Assembly (NCBI GenBank): GCA_022575985.1
Contig: JAKSXM010000007.1
Coordinates: 39,372,501-39,436,500, forward strand
Reading direction: 5' to 3'
Length of the DNA: 64,000 bases
Source of the DNA: Anagrus nilaparvatae
Taxonomy: Eukaryota; Arthropoda; Insecta; Hymenoptera; Mymaridae
Shown: piece by piece, positions 55,261 to 64,000 of the stretch
Numbering within the stretch: the stretch's first letter is position 1
Layout of the letters: each line of letters starts with the position of its first letter
The notes under the pieces: model-generated
What the model saw: only the letters and a program-made list of their open reading frames with translations
What the model was told of the DNA's origin: nothing
The model's database searches: none
Program-made: the position numbers and the translations under genes

Positions 55261-56740
55261 TAAATACCATTGGAAAGGTGATGGAGAGCATGCTCCGGGC
55301 AAGGTTGAGACGAGCTATCGAGGAGACGGCCTTTCGGAGGAGCAGAATGCATTTCGTGAGGATCATTCCACGATAGACGCCATCCGGCGTGTCTGGATAC
55401 CGTAGAGGCTGAGAAGGAAAAGCGGCCTGCAATTCGCAAAGACGTCCTTCTTGTAAAGCTGGACGTCAAAAACGCTTTCCATTCGGCCCGGTGGGATAAC
55501 ATGATCCGGTATCTCGAGTACGATTTCCGGATACCCAGGTATCTGGGTAACGTAATAAAGGACTACCTATGGGACCGGAGACTGCTCTACGACGCGCTCG
55601 ATGGCAGGCGACAGAGGGTTCTGAGTGCGGGTATTGCCCAAGGTTCGGTTCTCGGACCGTACCTGTGAAATGCCTTTTACGATGGCCTGTTGCGCGTTCA
55701 CCTCCTGGAAGGAGCTTCTCTGATCGGGTACGTGGACGACGTGGCTCTGACCATCATCGGCAGGGACATGCAGGTAACCCAAAAGAGGTTGAATCTAGTC
55801 ATGAGACAGATCAACCTCTGGATGGGCGAGCACGGGCTCCAGCTCGCGATCCCAAAAACGGAGATCGTACTGTTGACCCGTCGAACAACAATTTCCACGG
55901 ACATCGATGTAAATGTCGATGATGGTGGAAACCCTCACACGATCCAAGCCAAGAGATCGGTTAAGTACTTGAGAGTTCTGCTTGATAACAAGCTAAACTT
56001 CTGGGAACAATTTCAGAGGTCGATTGAGAAGGCCGCGTCGGTCGCATCCTCCTTGTCAAGGCTCATGGCCAACAGAAGAGGGCCCAAACCAGGGATGCGA
56101 AGATTGTTGATGTCCGTTGTCAACTTTGTCCTGCTTTACGGATCCAAGATCTAGGCGGGTATCACCAAAACTGCCCAGTACAGACATTAAATATATGCAG
56201 CGGCAATTGGCCCTGAGGATCGCCTGCGCGTACCACGATGTATCGCTTGAGGCAATCCAGGTAGTAGCATCTGTCATCCCCATCGACCTGCTAGCGTTGG
56301 AGCGGAAATACATTTACGATAGTGTAGAAGACCGCGAAGTGGCATCCACCCGCGCCCGCTCCAGCTCTATGGAAGAATGGCAGAAATTATGGGAAAAAGA
56401 CGAAGAGGAAAATGCCCGATGGACGCACACTGATTTCAGATCTGCAGGCATGAACTGGACGAAAACATGGGGAGGTGGATTTTTACCTGGCCCAATTTTC
56501 AACTGGACACGGGGACTTCCGTGTCATGTTAAAACATTGGCATAAGGTGAGAACAGAGAAATGCTTGCACTGTCCAGGCGAGAAGGATACAGTGGAGCAC
56601 ACATTCTTTGAATGTAAGCGCTACGTGGAAGGGCGCTCGCCCTTCCCGATTTGGACACCGGAGACGGTGGTCCCGGAAATGCTACGGAGTTCTGAAAATT
56701 GGAACAAAGTAGCAGAGTAGTGGCCACCTTGTTAAAAAAA
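55245..56740 (+). pseudogene. R1-clade non-LTR retrotransposon, 3' part (RT and C-terminus)
   Basis: Consecutive frames give 'VMESMLRARL', 'VKNAFHSARWDNMI', 'GIAQGSVLGPYL', the catalytic 'YVDD' (at about 55729-55740), 'RQLALRIACAYHDVS' and finally a CxxC...H...C block ('CLHCPGEKDTVEHTFFEC'). Several stops and frameshifts disrupt it. It complements the minus-strand half at 50.6-52.6 kb but is in the opposite orientation. Confidence 0.8.
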
Positions 56741-57119
56741 AAGGAGGAGGGCTTTCTATCGTAGATAGCTCTCTTGCCACTAGGCTGGGGGAAGGCAGCG
56801 GCCAGTTGCCTAGGCTGCGCGTCCCAAACTGAAGTTATACCTGAAAAAGGAGTTCCGGTTTGGGGCAAACAAGCGCAGGTGGGTTTATAGTGTGTTTATC
56901 CAGTAAGAATCTGGGGCGTAGCCGGCGACCACGTTCGCCGGTGATCTCCCAGTTGTACACTTTGTGCAACTGAGCGGTCATGGAAATTTGCGGGTCTTTT
57001 AGGCCCGCAGGGAGTCCATGGCTGATGCAAGATTCACAAGATTCCCTTGACAAAAAAGACTCTATATCTCGAATCTGATACTCAATTTTGAGAAAAATTT
57101 TTTCTTAAATCAAAAAAAA
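56741..57119. other. R1 3' UTR remnant and foldback-family scrap
   Basis: GC-richer until about 57050, then 'tatatctcgaatctgatact', as in the foldback repeats. No gene is seen. Confidence 0.4.
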
Positions 57120-57307
57120 AAAAAACAGGACAAAAATCGATTTTTCTCATATAAAACGTAGTCAAAAGCTAAAATAAATCGTTTTATCGGATTTTTGGGG
57201 AACAAATATACAAGACCCTCTTGTAAATAATATTCAGAAAATTAAATGAAAATAATGCGATGTCTTCCAGCAAAAAAAATTTTTATTTGAATATAAAATA
57301 AAAATAT

Positions 57308-57355
57308 AAATTTGTCAATATTTCGGAGATTTTTTACTCCATCATCAGGACTAAA
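57308..57355 (-). ncRNA. Hammerhead ribozyme-like motif, left arm
   Basis: The minus strand reads GTC, intact core CTGATGA, a stem II pairing GGAG/CTCC around a short A-rich loop, GAAA, a mini palindromic stem III (ATAT), then T and GAC, which can pair with the GTC before the core as stem I. All invariant core bases are present. Confidence 0.6.
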
Positions 57356-57684
57356 AATAATAAAATAACTAATATATTTACACAATATTTACCACATAGT
57401 CTAAAAATTAGATGTTTACATATTAAATAATTAAATATTATATGCAACTGTGAAAGTATACATGGACTATTGTATGTTACTTATACTGTTGTTATATACA
57501 TAACGCGGTGTTTTATACCTGTGTAAGATAAAATTCTTACTTGTCAATACATAAATCAATAAAACTCAATATTATCATAGACATCTATGATTAATTCTAA
57601 ATACTAATTATAACATATACCTTAAATTATATAGAATTAATATAAATAATAATAAAATAAATTTATGTATTTCTCAGAACAATA

Positions 57685-58141
57685 ACAATTTATTTTATAG
57701 AATAAAAAGAGCTGTTGAACCTTATAATGTCAATGTAATACCTAAACCTTAAATAATTTAATCATAAGAGGCAAAGAGCAATTAAATAAGTTCCAACAAA
57801 CACATAAAGTTTATCAAATAGAATGCAAAGATTGCGATGCTACTTATGTTGGAGAAACAAAAAGAGAATTAGGTGTCAGAATTAGTGAACATTTTGATAA
57901 TTGGAAACTAGATTCTGATAAACACAATGTAGTCACAGAACATAGAAAATTAGGTCATAGGTTTAATTCGAAAGGTGTAAAGGTTTTAGATACAGAACAA
58001 GATTATCATAAACGGATCTTTTCAGAATCTTTTCATATAAAAAGTCAAAAGAACAGTTTAAATAAACAAGAAGAATCAAATAAATTAAATTCAGCTTATT
58101 GTAAACTTATCTATTTATTAGAAAATAATAACATGATATGA
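57685..58141 (+). pseudogene. GIY-YIG endonuclease fragment of a Penelope-like element
   Basis: The frame from about 57781 reads 'VYQIECKDCDATYVGETKR' and 'VRISEHFDNW' (GIY-YIG core with the Cys-x2-Cys variant), ending with TGA at about 58141. A broken upstream segment ('IKRAVEPYNVNVIPKP') belongs to the linker after RT. RT is missing, so the element needs a partner to move. Confidence 0.75.
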
Positions 58142-58461
58142 TAAGGTAGATGTTCTATATAATTTAAGGTATATGTTATAATTAGTATTTAGAATTAATC
58201 ATAGATGTCTATGATAATAGTGAGTATTATTGATTTATGTATTGACAAGTAAGAATTTTATCTTACCCATGTATAAAACTTACACCTCGCAATGTATATA
58301 ACAACAGTGTAAATAACATACAATAGTCCATGCATACTTTCATAGTTGCATACAATATTTAATTATTTAATATGTAAACATCTAATTTTTAGACTATGTG
58401 GTAAATATTGCGTAAATATTTTATATATATATATATAAGTAATTCATGTATTTTATTTTTG

Positions 58462-58512
58462 TTAGTCCTGATAATGGATTAAAAAATTTCCGAAATATTG
58501 ACAAATTTATAC
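58462..58512 (+). ncRNA. Hammerhead ribozyme-like motif, right arm (mutated)
   Basis: Same layout as the left arm, on the plus strand. The core reads CTGATAA (one change from CTGATGA) and stem II is weaker (GGA/TCC). Probably inactive. Confidence 0.5.
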
Positions 58513-59734
58513 TTTTATTTTTCAAATAAAAATTTTTGTTTGCTGGAAGACATCGCATTTTTTTCATTTAATTTTCAAATTATGTGCAGCGTAAACTATT
58601 CAATATTCAGAAAAACTTTTTTAGAAAACTGCTAACCGTTTATAATAGATTTCCTTAAAATAGAGATCCTAACAACAGTGGCTTCAATAAAATCGATTTT
58701 TCTTCTATCAAACGTCATCAAAAGCTAAAATAAATGGTTTCATCGGATTTATGGGGGAAAATGCATAAGTTCCTTTAGTAAATAATATTAAGAAAAATTT
58801 ATTTTGTAAACTGTTATACTTTTATGATTGATTTATTTAAAATTTGGACCCCAAAACACAACAATAGTCGATTTTTCTCATATAAGAAGTGCTCAAAATC
58901 TAAAATAAATGTTTTCATCGGATTCCTGGGGAAAAAGTATACAAGACCTTCATTTAAATAATAATCAGAAAAACTTATTCTGAAAACTTTTTATAAAAGA
59001 TTTCCTTAAAATTGGGACCCTAACAACAATGGTTTCAATAAAATCGATTTTTCTTCTATAAAACGTCATCAAAAGCTAAAATAAATGGTTTCATAGAATT
59101 CTTAGGCAAAAAATAGACAAGTCCCTCTTGTTAATAATATACAGAAAAAATTATTCAGAAAACGACAAAACTTTTAAAATTGGCCCCCTTGTAATTTGGA
59201 CCTTTAAAGGCAACGAAAATCGATTTTTTTCCTATAAAACGTGGTCAAAAACTTAAATAAATGATTTCATCGGATTCCTGGGGAAAAAATATTAAGGAAT
59301 TTTAATTGGAACATAATCTTAAACGCGATTTGAATCCACTAGAAAAACTGATAGTTTTAACATAATCCCAATTTTAAGGAGGCCAAAATAAAACTTTTGA
59401 GAGTTATCTTAGGCTTAAAAATCGATTTTTTTATCTGAATCCAACGAGAAACTTATTTTTTTTACTTATATTTTCAAATTCTTTTGGCGCGTTAGGAATC
59501 CCGGATACTTTAAAAATAACAACTAGCTATTATATATGTTAATATAGTCTCATAAATAAAATTTATCTTTAGTAAAAAAAATGGGAAACTAATAACAAAT
59601 GTAATATTTTTCTTTCATTCATACAATTATTATTTTTTTCAATCAAATGTTAAACTTTTATTTCTTATTTATATATCCTTCTTAAAATATTTTATTAATT
59701 TATACTTTTTAATTATTGTTTTTAATTTTCACAG

Positions 59735-59955
59735 ACAGCCTAATAACAGTTGTTGGAAAACCAATTTTCAAAGGAACAATTAATGATAATTATGGAGTAT
59801 TGATGCAAGATGCATCCCCTAAAAATGAAATAATTTCTGAAAAAGTTTGGGTCACACAAAGTTTTAATACAACTTATATATTAGAGTACAATTCTGTAAA
59901 AGAATATATAGAGAGAAGATCACCTTATTCTATAAAATTGCCTTATCATTTTCAG
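59735..59955 (+). CDS. Exon of an olfactomedin-domain (colmedin/gliomedin-like) gene, start of OLF domain
   Basis: A 221-nt exon between TTTTCACAG and a GTGAGT donor. Phase 1 at the start (joins the phase-1 donor at 30901) and phase 0 at the end. It encodes 'VVGKPIFKG', 'GVLMQDASPKN', 'EKVWVTQSFN', 'LEYNSVKEY' and 'IKLPYHFQ', the first strands of an olfactomedin domain. Related secreted or membrane colmedins act in cell adhesion and synapse or glia organisation. The following OLF exon ('GTGHVVY'-type) was not found before 62 kb, so the gene probably continues past the window. Confidence 0.65.
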
Positions 59956-61993
59956 GTGAGTAGGGTGTCATATTATCTACTTTGTGTCAAAAGTTCATGC
60001 TATTTTTTAGTTTTCCATTTTAATATTTTAAACCGAAATATTACAATTTCTAAAAATCTTAAATTAATTGATTTATTTTTACATTATCCATTGGTAAGGG
60101 TTAATTTTTTTTCAAGGTACCTGCACTCCTCTTTTTTCTGCAAATTCTTACTGTCAGCCATACGTTGTTACTTATTCTGTTATTGCTCGTATATATTAAG
60201 TCAGTGCGTAGAATCGTATGAACATTAAAAAAAAATAAGGATTATCAAAAATTATTTTCATTTATTGCTTCCCGTTTGAAAACTAGACAAATTTTTAACA
60301 AATATATAACAAACTTAAGTTTTAACAAACTTTGTAACGAATTTTCCCATTGAGAGACTTTAGTCTTTGTAAATTTTTGTTTAACACAAAATAAAGTTTA
60401 TACAAACTTAAGAGAGGTTTCGTTTTGAAAATCACTTAAAAATCAAAAATGAGTTTTTTCTTTTATTAAGGTCTTACGTACGTCCGAGGTAAAATGCAAA
60501 AAAAAAAGCTAAAACTTGGAGAAAGTAAAGTAAATATAATTTAATTTTACACGTATTTTTTTTTTTATAATTAACCGAACAGTTTTTGAGAAAATAAATA
60601 AACAAAAAATAAATTAAAACAGGCTCTTATAGGGAATTTAAAAAAATGAAAAAAAAGCATTTAAAATACAAAACTTAGATATTTTTTTTTATGAGTTGAT
60701 AAATAATGTCCTAATAAATAAAAAGAGACCTTAAAATTTACAATCGACCGTCATTTTTTATGGTTTTACTTAAAAAAATGTTAAAAAATGAACGTTTATT
60801 CTGCTATTGAGGTAGACACATTTATTATATTTTTTTATTTATTTATTTTCTTTATAAATAATTAAATAATATTGTTTAAATAACAAATAATTTATTTAAT
60901 GCCAAAATTAAGTTAATAAAATTCATTTTTAAGCTTTGAATAGTAATAATTAAGTAATATTGAAAAAACTTATATTTATTTGAAGTTGAAATCCTTACTT
61001 TTATACGTGTATAAGACAAAGATCCCGATAGGTAAAATTCCTGATGTACGTAAGACCTTAAATCAAAAAAGTATTCGAAATTATTTTAAAAAAGGTTTTA
61101 GGTCTATATCGTCAATTTTAAAAATTTTATAAGCTATTTAAGCGACCACCGCAACTTTTGAATTTTGCACAAAATGAAATATTTGATTTTAAGCAACATT
61201 ATTAAATAAAAAAATAAAACCAAAAATGGTAAAATGAAAATTTATAACCGGTTTGTGTATTCAAAACTTTTGAATTTTAAGCTTGATAGCTTCAGTTGAA
61301 TAATTAAAGATACATATTACACAAATTCTGACACATAGCTCCTCGACTTCAAGAAATATAAATTTAAAAAATTTTATTTTATTTTGAATTTTATATTTTA
61401 AATGCTTGGCATAGCAAATTTCAAGCATTTAAATAATGGCATTATTTACATGTTTGTAGAGAGAGAAGAAGATATCAGCACGAGAACCCAATTTTTTTGT
61501 TTAAAGATGGCGTACAAAATTTCACAATTTTTGTTTAATAAAAAAATTTTAACTGGTGATGATAATTAATTTTTAATGTATTGAATTCTCTTCAAAACTA
61601 AGGTGATCTCGTCTCTACCTCCCTTTTTTATAGTTGACAAACCGGCCTCAGTCTTCGTTAAGCAGTAGGCAATCTGCGCTTTAATAAAAGCCTTTTTATA
61701 ATTTAATTGTGTTTAAATGTTTTTAAATTTATTAAAAAAATAATTAATATGCATGTTTGTTTATTCTGCATATCTCCACCCAGACTATTTATTATTTATA
61801 ATGACATATTAGTCAATAATGGTATTATTTTATTATTATTTTTAAATCTTTACATGAAAGTTTTTCATCACTCATTAGATTACAATAATGTTCATGGTTT
61901 TTCAAATAATTATAATATGTTAAAGATTTCTTTTTCTTCCTTTTAATATATTGTTATAAATAAAAAAAAAATATACAAAAAAGATAAAAAAAC
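59956..61993 (+). other. Following intron, AT-rich
   Basis: Starts with GTGAGT. No further olfactomedin exon was seen up to the gypsy LTR. Includes the MITE at 60466-61060. Confidence 0.4.
60466..61060. mobile_element. Short-TIR MITE-like element
   Basis: TTAAGGTCTTACGTAC (60466-60481) is mirrored by GTACGTAAGACCTTA at 61046-61060. No ORF. Termini beyond 16 bp do not match, so the call is moderate. Confidence 0.5.
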
Positions 61994-62258
61994 TGTTGTG
62001 TATAAGGATAAAATAATTACACTTTGTTTATTATTAACAAAATCATTTAATAAAATCAATAACTAAATCAATACATAATAATAATATTAGTCGATAACGC
62101 ATTATACGCGTCGATGACTTTTTGAGTATACATATACGACTGACTGGGGATAGTATAGTATGAGAATAGGAGAAAAAGGAATAGACGAGAATGACTTGCG
62201 CATCAATTAATATAATGCCCAAATGTAAAAACAATGGAAGGGATTCTCATACATAACA
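61994..62258 (-). repeat. 3' LTR of a second Ty3/gypsy element
   Basis: On the minus strand it starts TGTTATGTATGAGAATCCC right after a polypurine tract and ends ATACACAACA, with imperfect inverted ends TGTTATGTAT and ATACACAACA. 265 bp. The 5' LTR lies beyond the window. Confidence 0.7.
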
Positions 62259-62273
62259 TTTCCTCCCTTGCAT
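62259..62273 (-). other. Polypurine tract of the second gypsy element
   Basis: The minus strand reads GCAAGGGAGGAAA immediately upstream of the LTR start TGTTATG, the expected primer site for plus-strand synthesis. Confidence 0.7.
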
Positions 62274-62334
62274 AAAAGTTAAAAAAATACAATTTTTTTT
62301 TTTTTAATTACATACAGTTAAAGATGATAAGAGA

Positions 62335-64000
62335 TTAATAGTAGGTCTTCCTTCTTGGATTGGCATTTAGCCTTCTTGGATAACGACGTTGCCTTGTTGA
62401 GCGACGAACGACTTGTTCTTCTGGCTCGACTATTAGTTGATTATCATCTTGTTCGTTTATTTGTATATTTTGTTCATCTGCTTGATGTGCCACGTTATTG
62501 GCGTCCTCCATTTGGTTTTCTGGTGGATTATTATTTTCTGGACATTGAGGAGTGGCGTCAAAGAAACGAATTTTCCTCCTCACGTTGTTTGTGGATGGAG
62601 TTGAGTCAGTTTCTGGTTCTGAACAGGTTTTTGATTTTTCTTTTGGTTCAAAAGCTCGTATCTGGTCTACGTGTCTTTTGTACCGTTTTCCATTGTACTC
62701 GATCTCATAGTGGAGATCCCCCAGTTTTGTGACGATTTTACCTTGAACCCATTTGTCCATGCGGACATTGCCAGACATGAAATAGACAGTCTGTAGAGCT
62801 TCGAATTCTCTAAACGTTGGTTCAAATGAGGCACTTTGTTTTTGTACCATTTTGGTGTATAAGTCACTTGGTCGTACAAGGTCGAGGCGTGTACGAATAT
62901 TACGACCCAAGAATAGTTGCGCAGGGCTTTGTTCTGTCGTCGAGTGTGGCGCTTTTCTATAATGCTGTAGGTACATGTTTAGTTTGCTGCTGATATCGCT
63001 AGATGAGCACGACAAAGTCATTAATGCATCCTTGACGGACCCCACACTTCTTTCGGCTTGCCCATTTGTAGATGGGTGGTACGGTGCTGTTAGCCTATGA
63101 TATTTGACTCCTGAAGATTTGAGAAAATCTTTAAATTCTTCAGAAACAAACTGCCTTCCATTGTCTGAGACGACTGTTAATGGAACTCCATACCTTGAAA
63201 ATAAGTTGTCGAGTATCTCGATCGTAGCCTTGGAAGTTGTTGACTTTGTGATAGCCACCTCGAGCCATTTGCTGTATGCGTCTACGACGATTAAGAGCAT
63301 TGATCCAGCGACAGGTCCAGCGTAGTCTATGTGGATACGTTCCCATGGAGCCTTTGGATACTCCCAGTGATGAGTTCTAAACTTCGGTGGAGCATGTGCG
63401 TTTTTGGCACAATTTGAACAAGATCTGGCTGCGGCTTCGATATCATTGTCTATACCTGGCCAGTAAACAAAAGAACGGGCAATACCTTTCATTTTTACGA
63501 TGCCAAGATGTGCTGCATGAAGTTCATCTAAGACTTGTTTGCGAAATAGTTTTGGTATAACTACTCTATGTTCAAATAAGAGACAACCCGCAGATAGTGT
63601 GTATTTAGCCTCTGGTGACTTGTAACCATGACGTTCCAAGGATTGACCAGATTCAAGAAGTTTTATAAGTTTACCTAGATCTGCGTCTTTTCTTGTTTCA
63701 GCAGCGATTTCTTCGGCATTTAGAGGTAGCTGTTGGATTTGATGAAGAGTGAAAATTTCGAACTGATCTCGATCCATTACTTCCTCCTCCTTGTGGACAG
63801 ATAGCCTGTGTATACTGGTTGTTGATTTATTTGGCAGAGGTAGGCGAGACAGGTAATCTGCATTTATATTTTCTTTTGACTTTTTAAACTGGACGTCAAA
63901 ATTAAAGTTGGACATAAAGTCTGCGTAATTTGCCATTCTGCTAATACATAGAGTTGGTAACGATTTTTTTGGATGAAAAATTTGTGAAAGTGGCTTGTTA
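62335..64000 (-). CDS. pol: Ty3/gypsy Pol polyprotein (RNase H end and integrase), partial
   Basis: The open frame runs off the right edge, so only the C-terminal part is seen. The edge holds RNase H residues ('KPLSQIF', then 'NADYLSRLP'). Next come the HHCC zinc domain ('HAAHLGI', 'CSNCAKN') and the integrase core with D ('IHIDYAGPV'), D ('VVSDNGRQFVS') and E ('GQAERSVGSV'), then a GPY/F-like stretch and a basic Pro/Asn-rich tail ending 'RRKTYY'. Frame intact. It resembles K02A2.6-type arthropod gypsy elements and has no OTU or other insert in the visible part. Confidence 0.88.
   Translation of the reverse strand, partial: NKPLSQIFHPKKSLPTLCISRMANYADFMSNFNFDVQFKKSKENINADYLSRLPLPNKSTTSIHRLSVHKEEEVMDRDQFEIFTLHQIQQLPLNAEEIAAETRKDADLGKLIKLLESGQSLERHGYKSPEAKYTLSAGCLLFEHRVVIPKLFRKQVLDELHAAHLGIVKMKGIARSFVYWPGIDNDIEAAARSCSNCAKNAHAPPKFRTHHWEYPKAPWERIHIDYAGPVAGSMLLIVVDAYSKWLEVAITKSTTSKATIEILDNLFSRYGVPLTVVSDNGRQFVSEEFKDFLKSSGVKYHRLTAPYHPSTNGQAERSVGSVKDALMTLSCSSSDISSKLNMYLQHYRKAPHSTTEQSPAQLFLGRNIRTRLDLVRPSDLYTKMVQKQSASFEPTFREFEALQTVYFMSGNVRMDKWVQGKIVTKLGDLHYEIEYNGKRYKRHVDQIRAFEPKEKSKTCSEPETDSTPSTNNVRRKIRFFDATPQCPENNNPPENQMEDANNVAHQADEQNIQINEQDDNQLIVEPEEQVVRRSTRQRRYPRRLNANPRRKTYY

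Larger units (their letters stand above)
57242..58601. mobile_element. Non-autonomous Penelope-like element with inverted arms
   Basis: Flanked by a 13-bp direct repeat AATATTCAGAAAA (57229-57241 and 58602-58614), a clear target-site duplication. Arms of about 400 bp (57242-57640 and 58150-58571) are inverted copies, each with a hammerhead-like core near its outer end. The centre holds a GIY-YIG frame. About 30 nt of extra tail lies at the right end. No RT. Confidence 0.75.
57120..59423. repeat. 176-bp satellite array, split by a Penelope insertion
   Basis: The 'cgatttttct' marker lies at 57138, 58693, 58869, 59045 and 59221; the last three steps are each exactly 176 bp. The 1,555-bp gap between the first two equals one monomer plus the inserted element. 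A more diverged copy follows at 59423. Confidence 0.85.
30902..59734 (+). other. 28.8-kb intron of the olfactomedin-like gene (inferred)
   Basis: GTAAGT donor at 30902 and TTTTCACAG acceptor ending at 59734, phases both 1. No other plausible exon was noticed between them. The interval is almost wholly mobile-element DNA on both strands. Confidence 0.45.

Noticed and set aside
55567..55922. Several overlapping ORFs in the GC-rich R1 region
   Set aside because: Frame shadows of the R1-clade RT; only the frames carrying RT motifs were kept.
62355..62732. 125-codon plus-strand ORF
   Set aside because: Antisense shadow of the gypsy pol tail.

Overview
This is eukaryotic DNA: very AT-rich, with spliced genes, (CA)n microsatellites, satellite arrays and dense transposable elements (Ty3/gypsy, R1-clade and CR1/Jockey-like non-LTR elements, Penelope-like elements, a Helitron, MITEs). 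The R1-like copies, the gypsy types and the one recognisable host gene suggest an arthropod, probably an insect. No rRNA, clear tRNA gene, CRISPR array or prokaryotic operon was seen. Nearly every long open frame is mobile-element or element-associated.

Region 1-18.9 kb. A minus-strand Ty3/gypsy element has a gag (17511-15619) and a very long pol (15622-10313). They are linked by a perfect -1 slippery heptamer directly before the gag stop. Between RNase H and integrase the pol carries a long basic linker with an AT-hook and an OTU-type cysteine protease (deubiquitinase-like) domain. On the opposite strand, downstream of pol, lie two paralogous F-box/LRR-like genes (5398-6744 and 8103-9449, both 448 aa) and a four-exon JmjC plus C2H2 zinc-finger gene (1472-3404). 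A minus-strand coiled-coil ORF lies among them. A candidate 5' LTR and PBS are at about 18.4-18.9 kb. I see no matching 3' LTR between pol and the left edge. Base skew is similar across 1-18.4 kb. All this could be one giant retroelement with antisense cargo genes, but that is an inference.

Region 18.9-30.7 kb. Mostly repeats: a foldback-like element with internal ~468-bp repeats (19.4-21.85 kb), decayed non-LTR fragments, and a 3-kb TIR element (26652-29696) inserted in a second foldback-family copy and itself carrying nested MITEs.

Region 30.7-60 kb. Two phase-compatible exons (30707-30901 and 59735-59955) look like part of an olfactomedin-domain (colmedin/gliomedin-like) host gene on the plus strand, which gives a 28.8-kb intron. 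The intron is filled with: a CR1-like/Penelope chimera (35.6-33.15 kb, minus); MITEs; a decayed Helitron (38.5-45.9 kb) encoding an Ulp1/C48 protease, a DUF6570-like region, an HUH Rep domain and two USP-like domains; a large inverted duplication of the Helitron's 3' end (arms 45155-46898 and 47131-48399); R1-clade fragments on both strands; and a 176-bp satellite array split by a Penelope-like insertion whose inverted arms carry hammerhead-ribozyme-like cores.

Region 60-64 kb. Intron or intergenic DNA with a MITE, then the 3' half of a second, ordinary Ty3/gypsy element (pol 62335 to window end, PPT, 265-bp 3' LTR).

The recurring theme is ubiquitin/SUMO and chromatin enzymes in or beside mobile elements: OTU in gypsy pol, F-box and JmjC genes next to it, Ulp1 and USP in the Helitron. 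This is the main candidate for a previously undescribed system.
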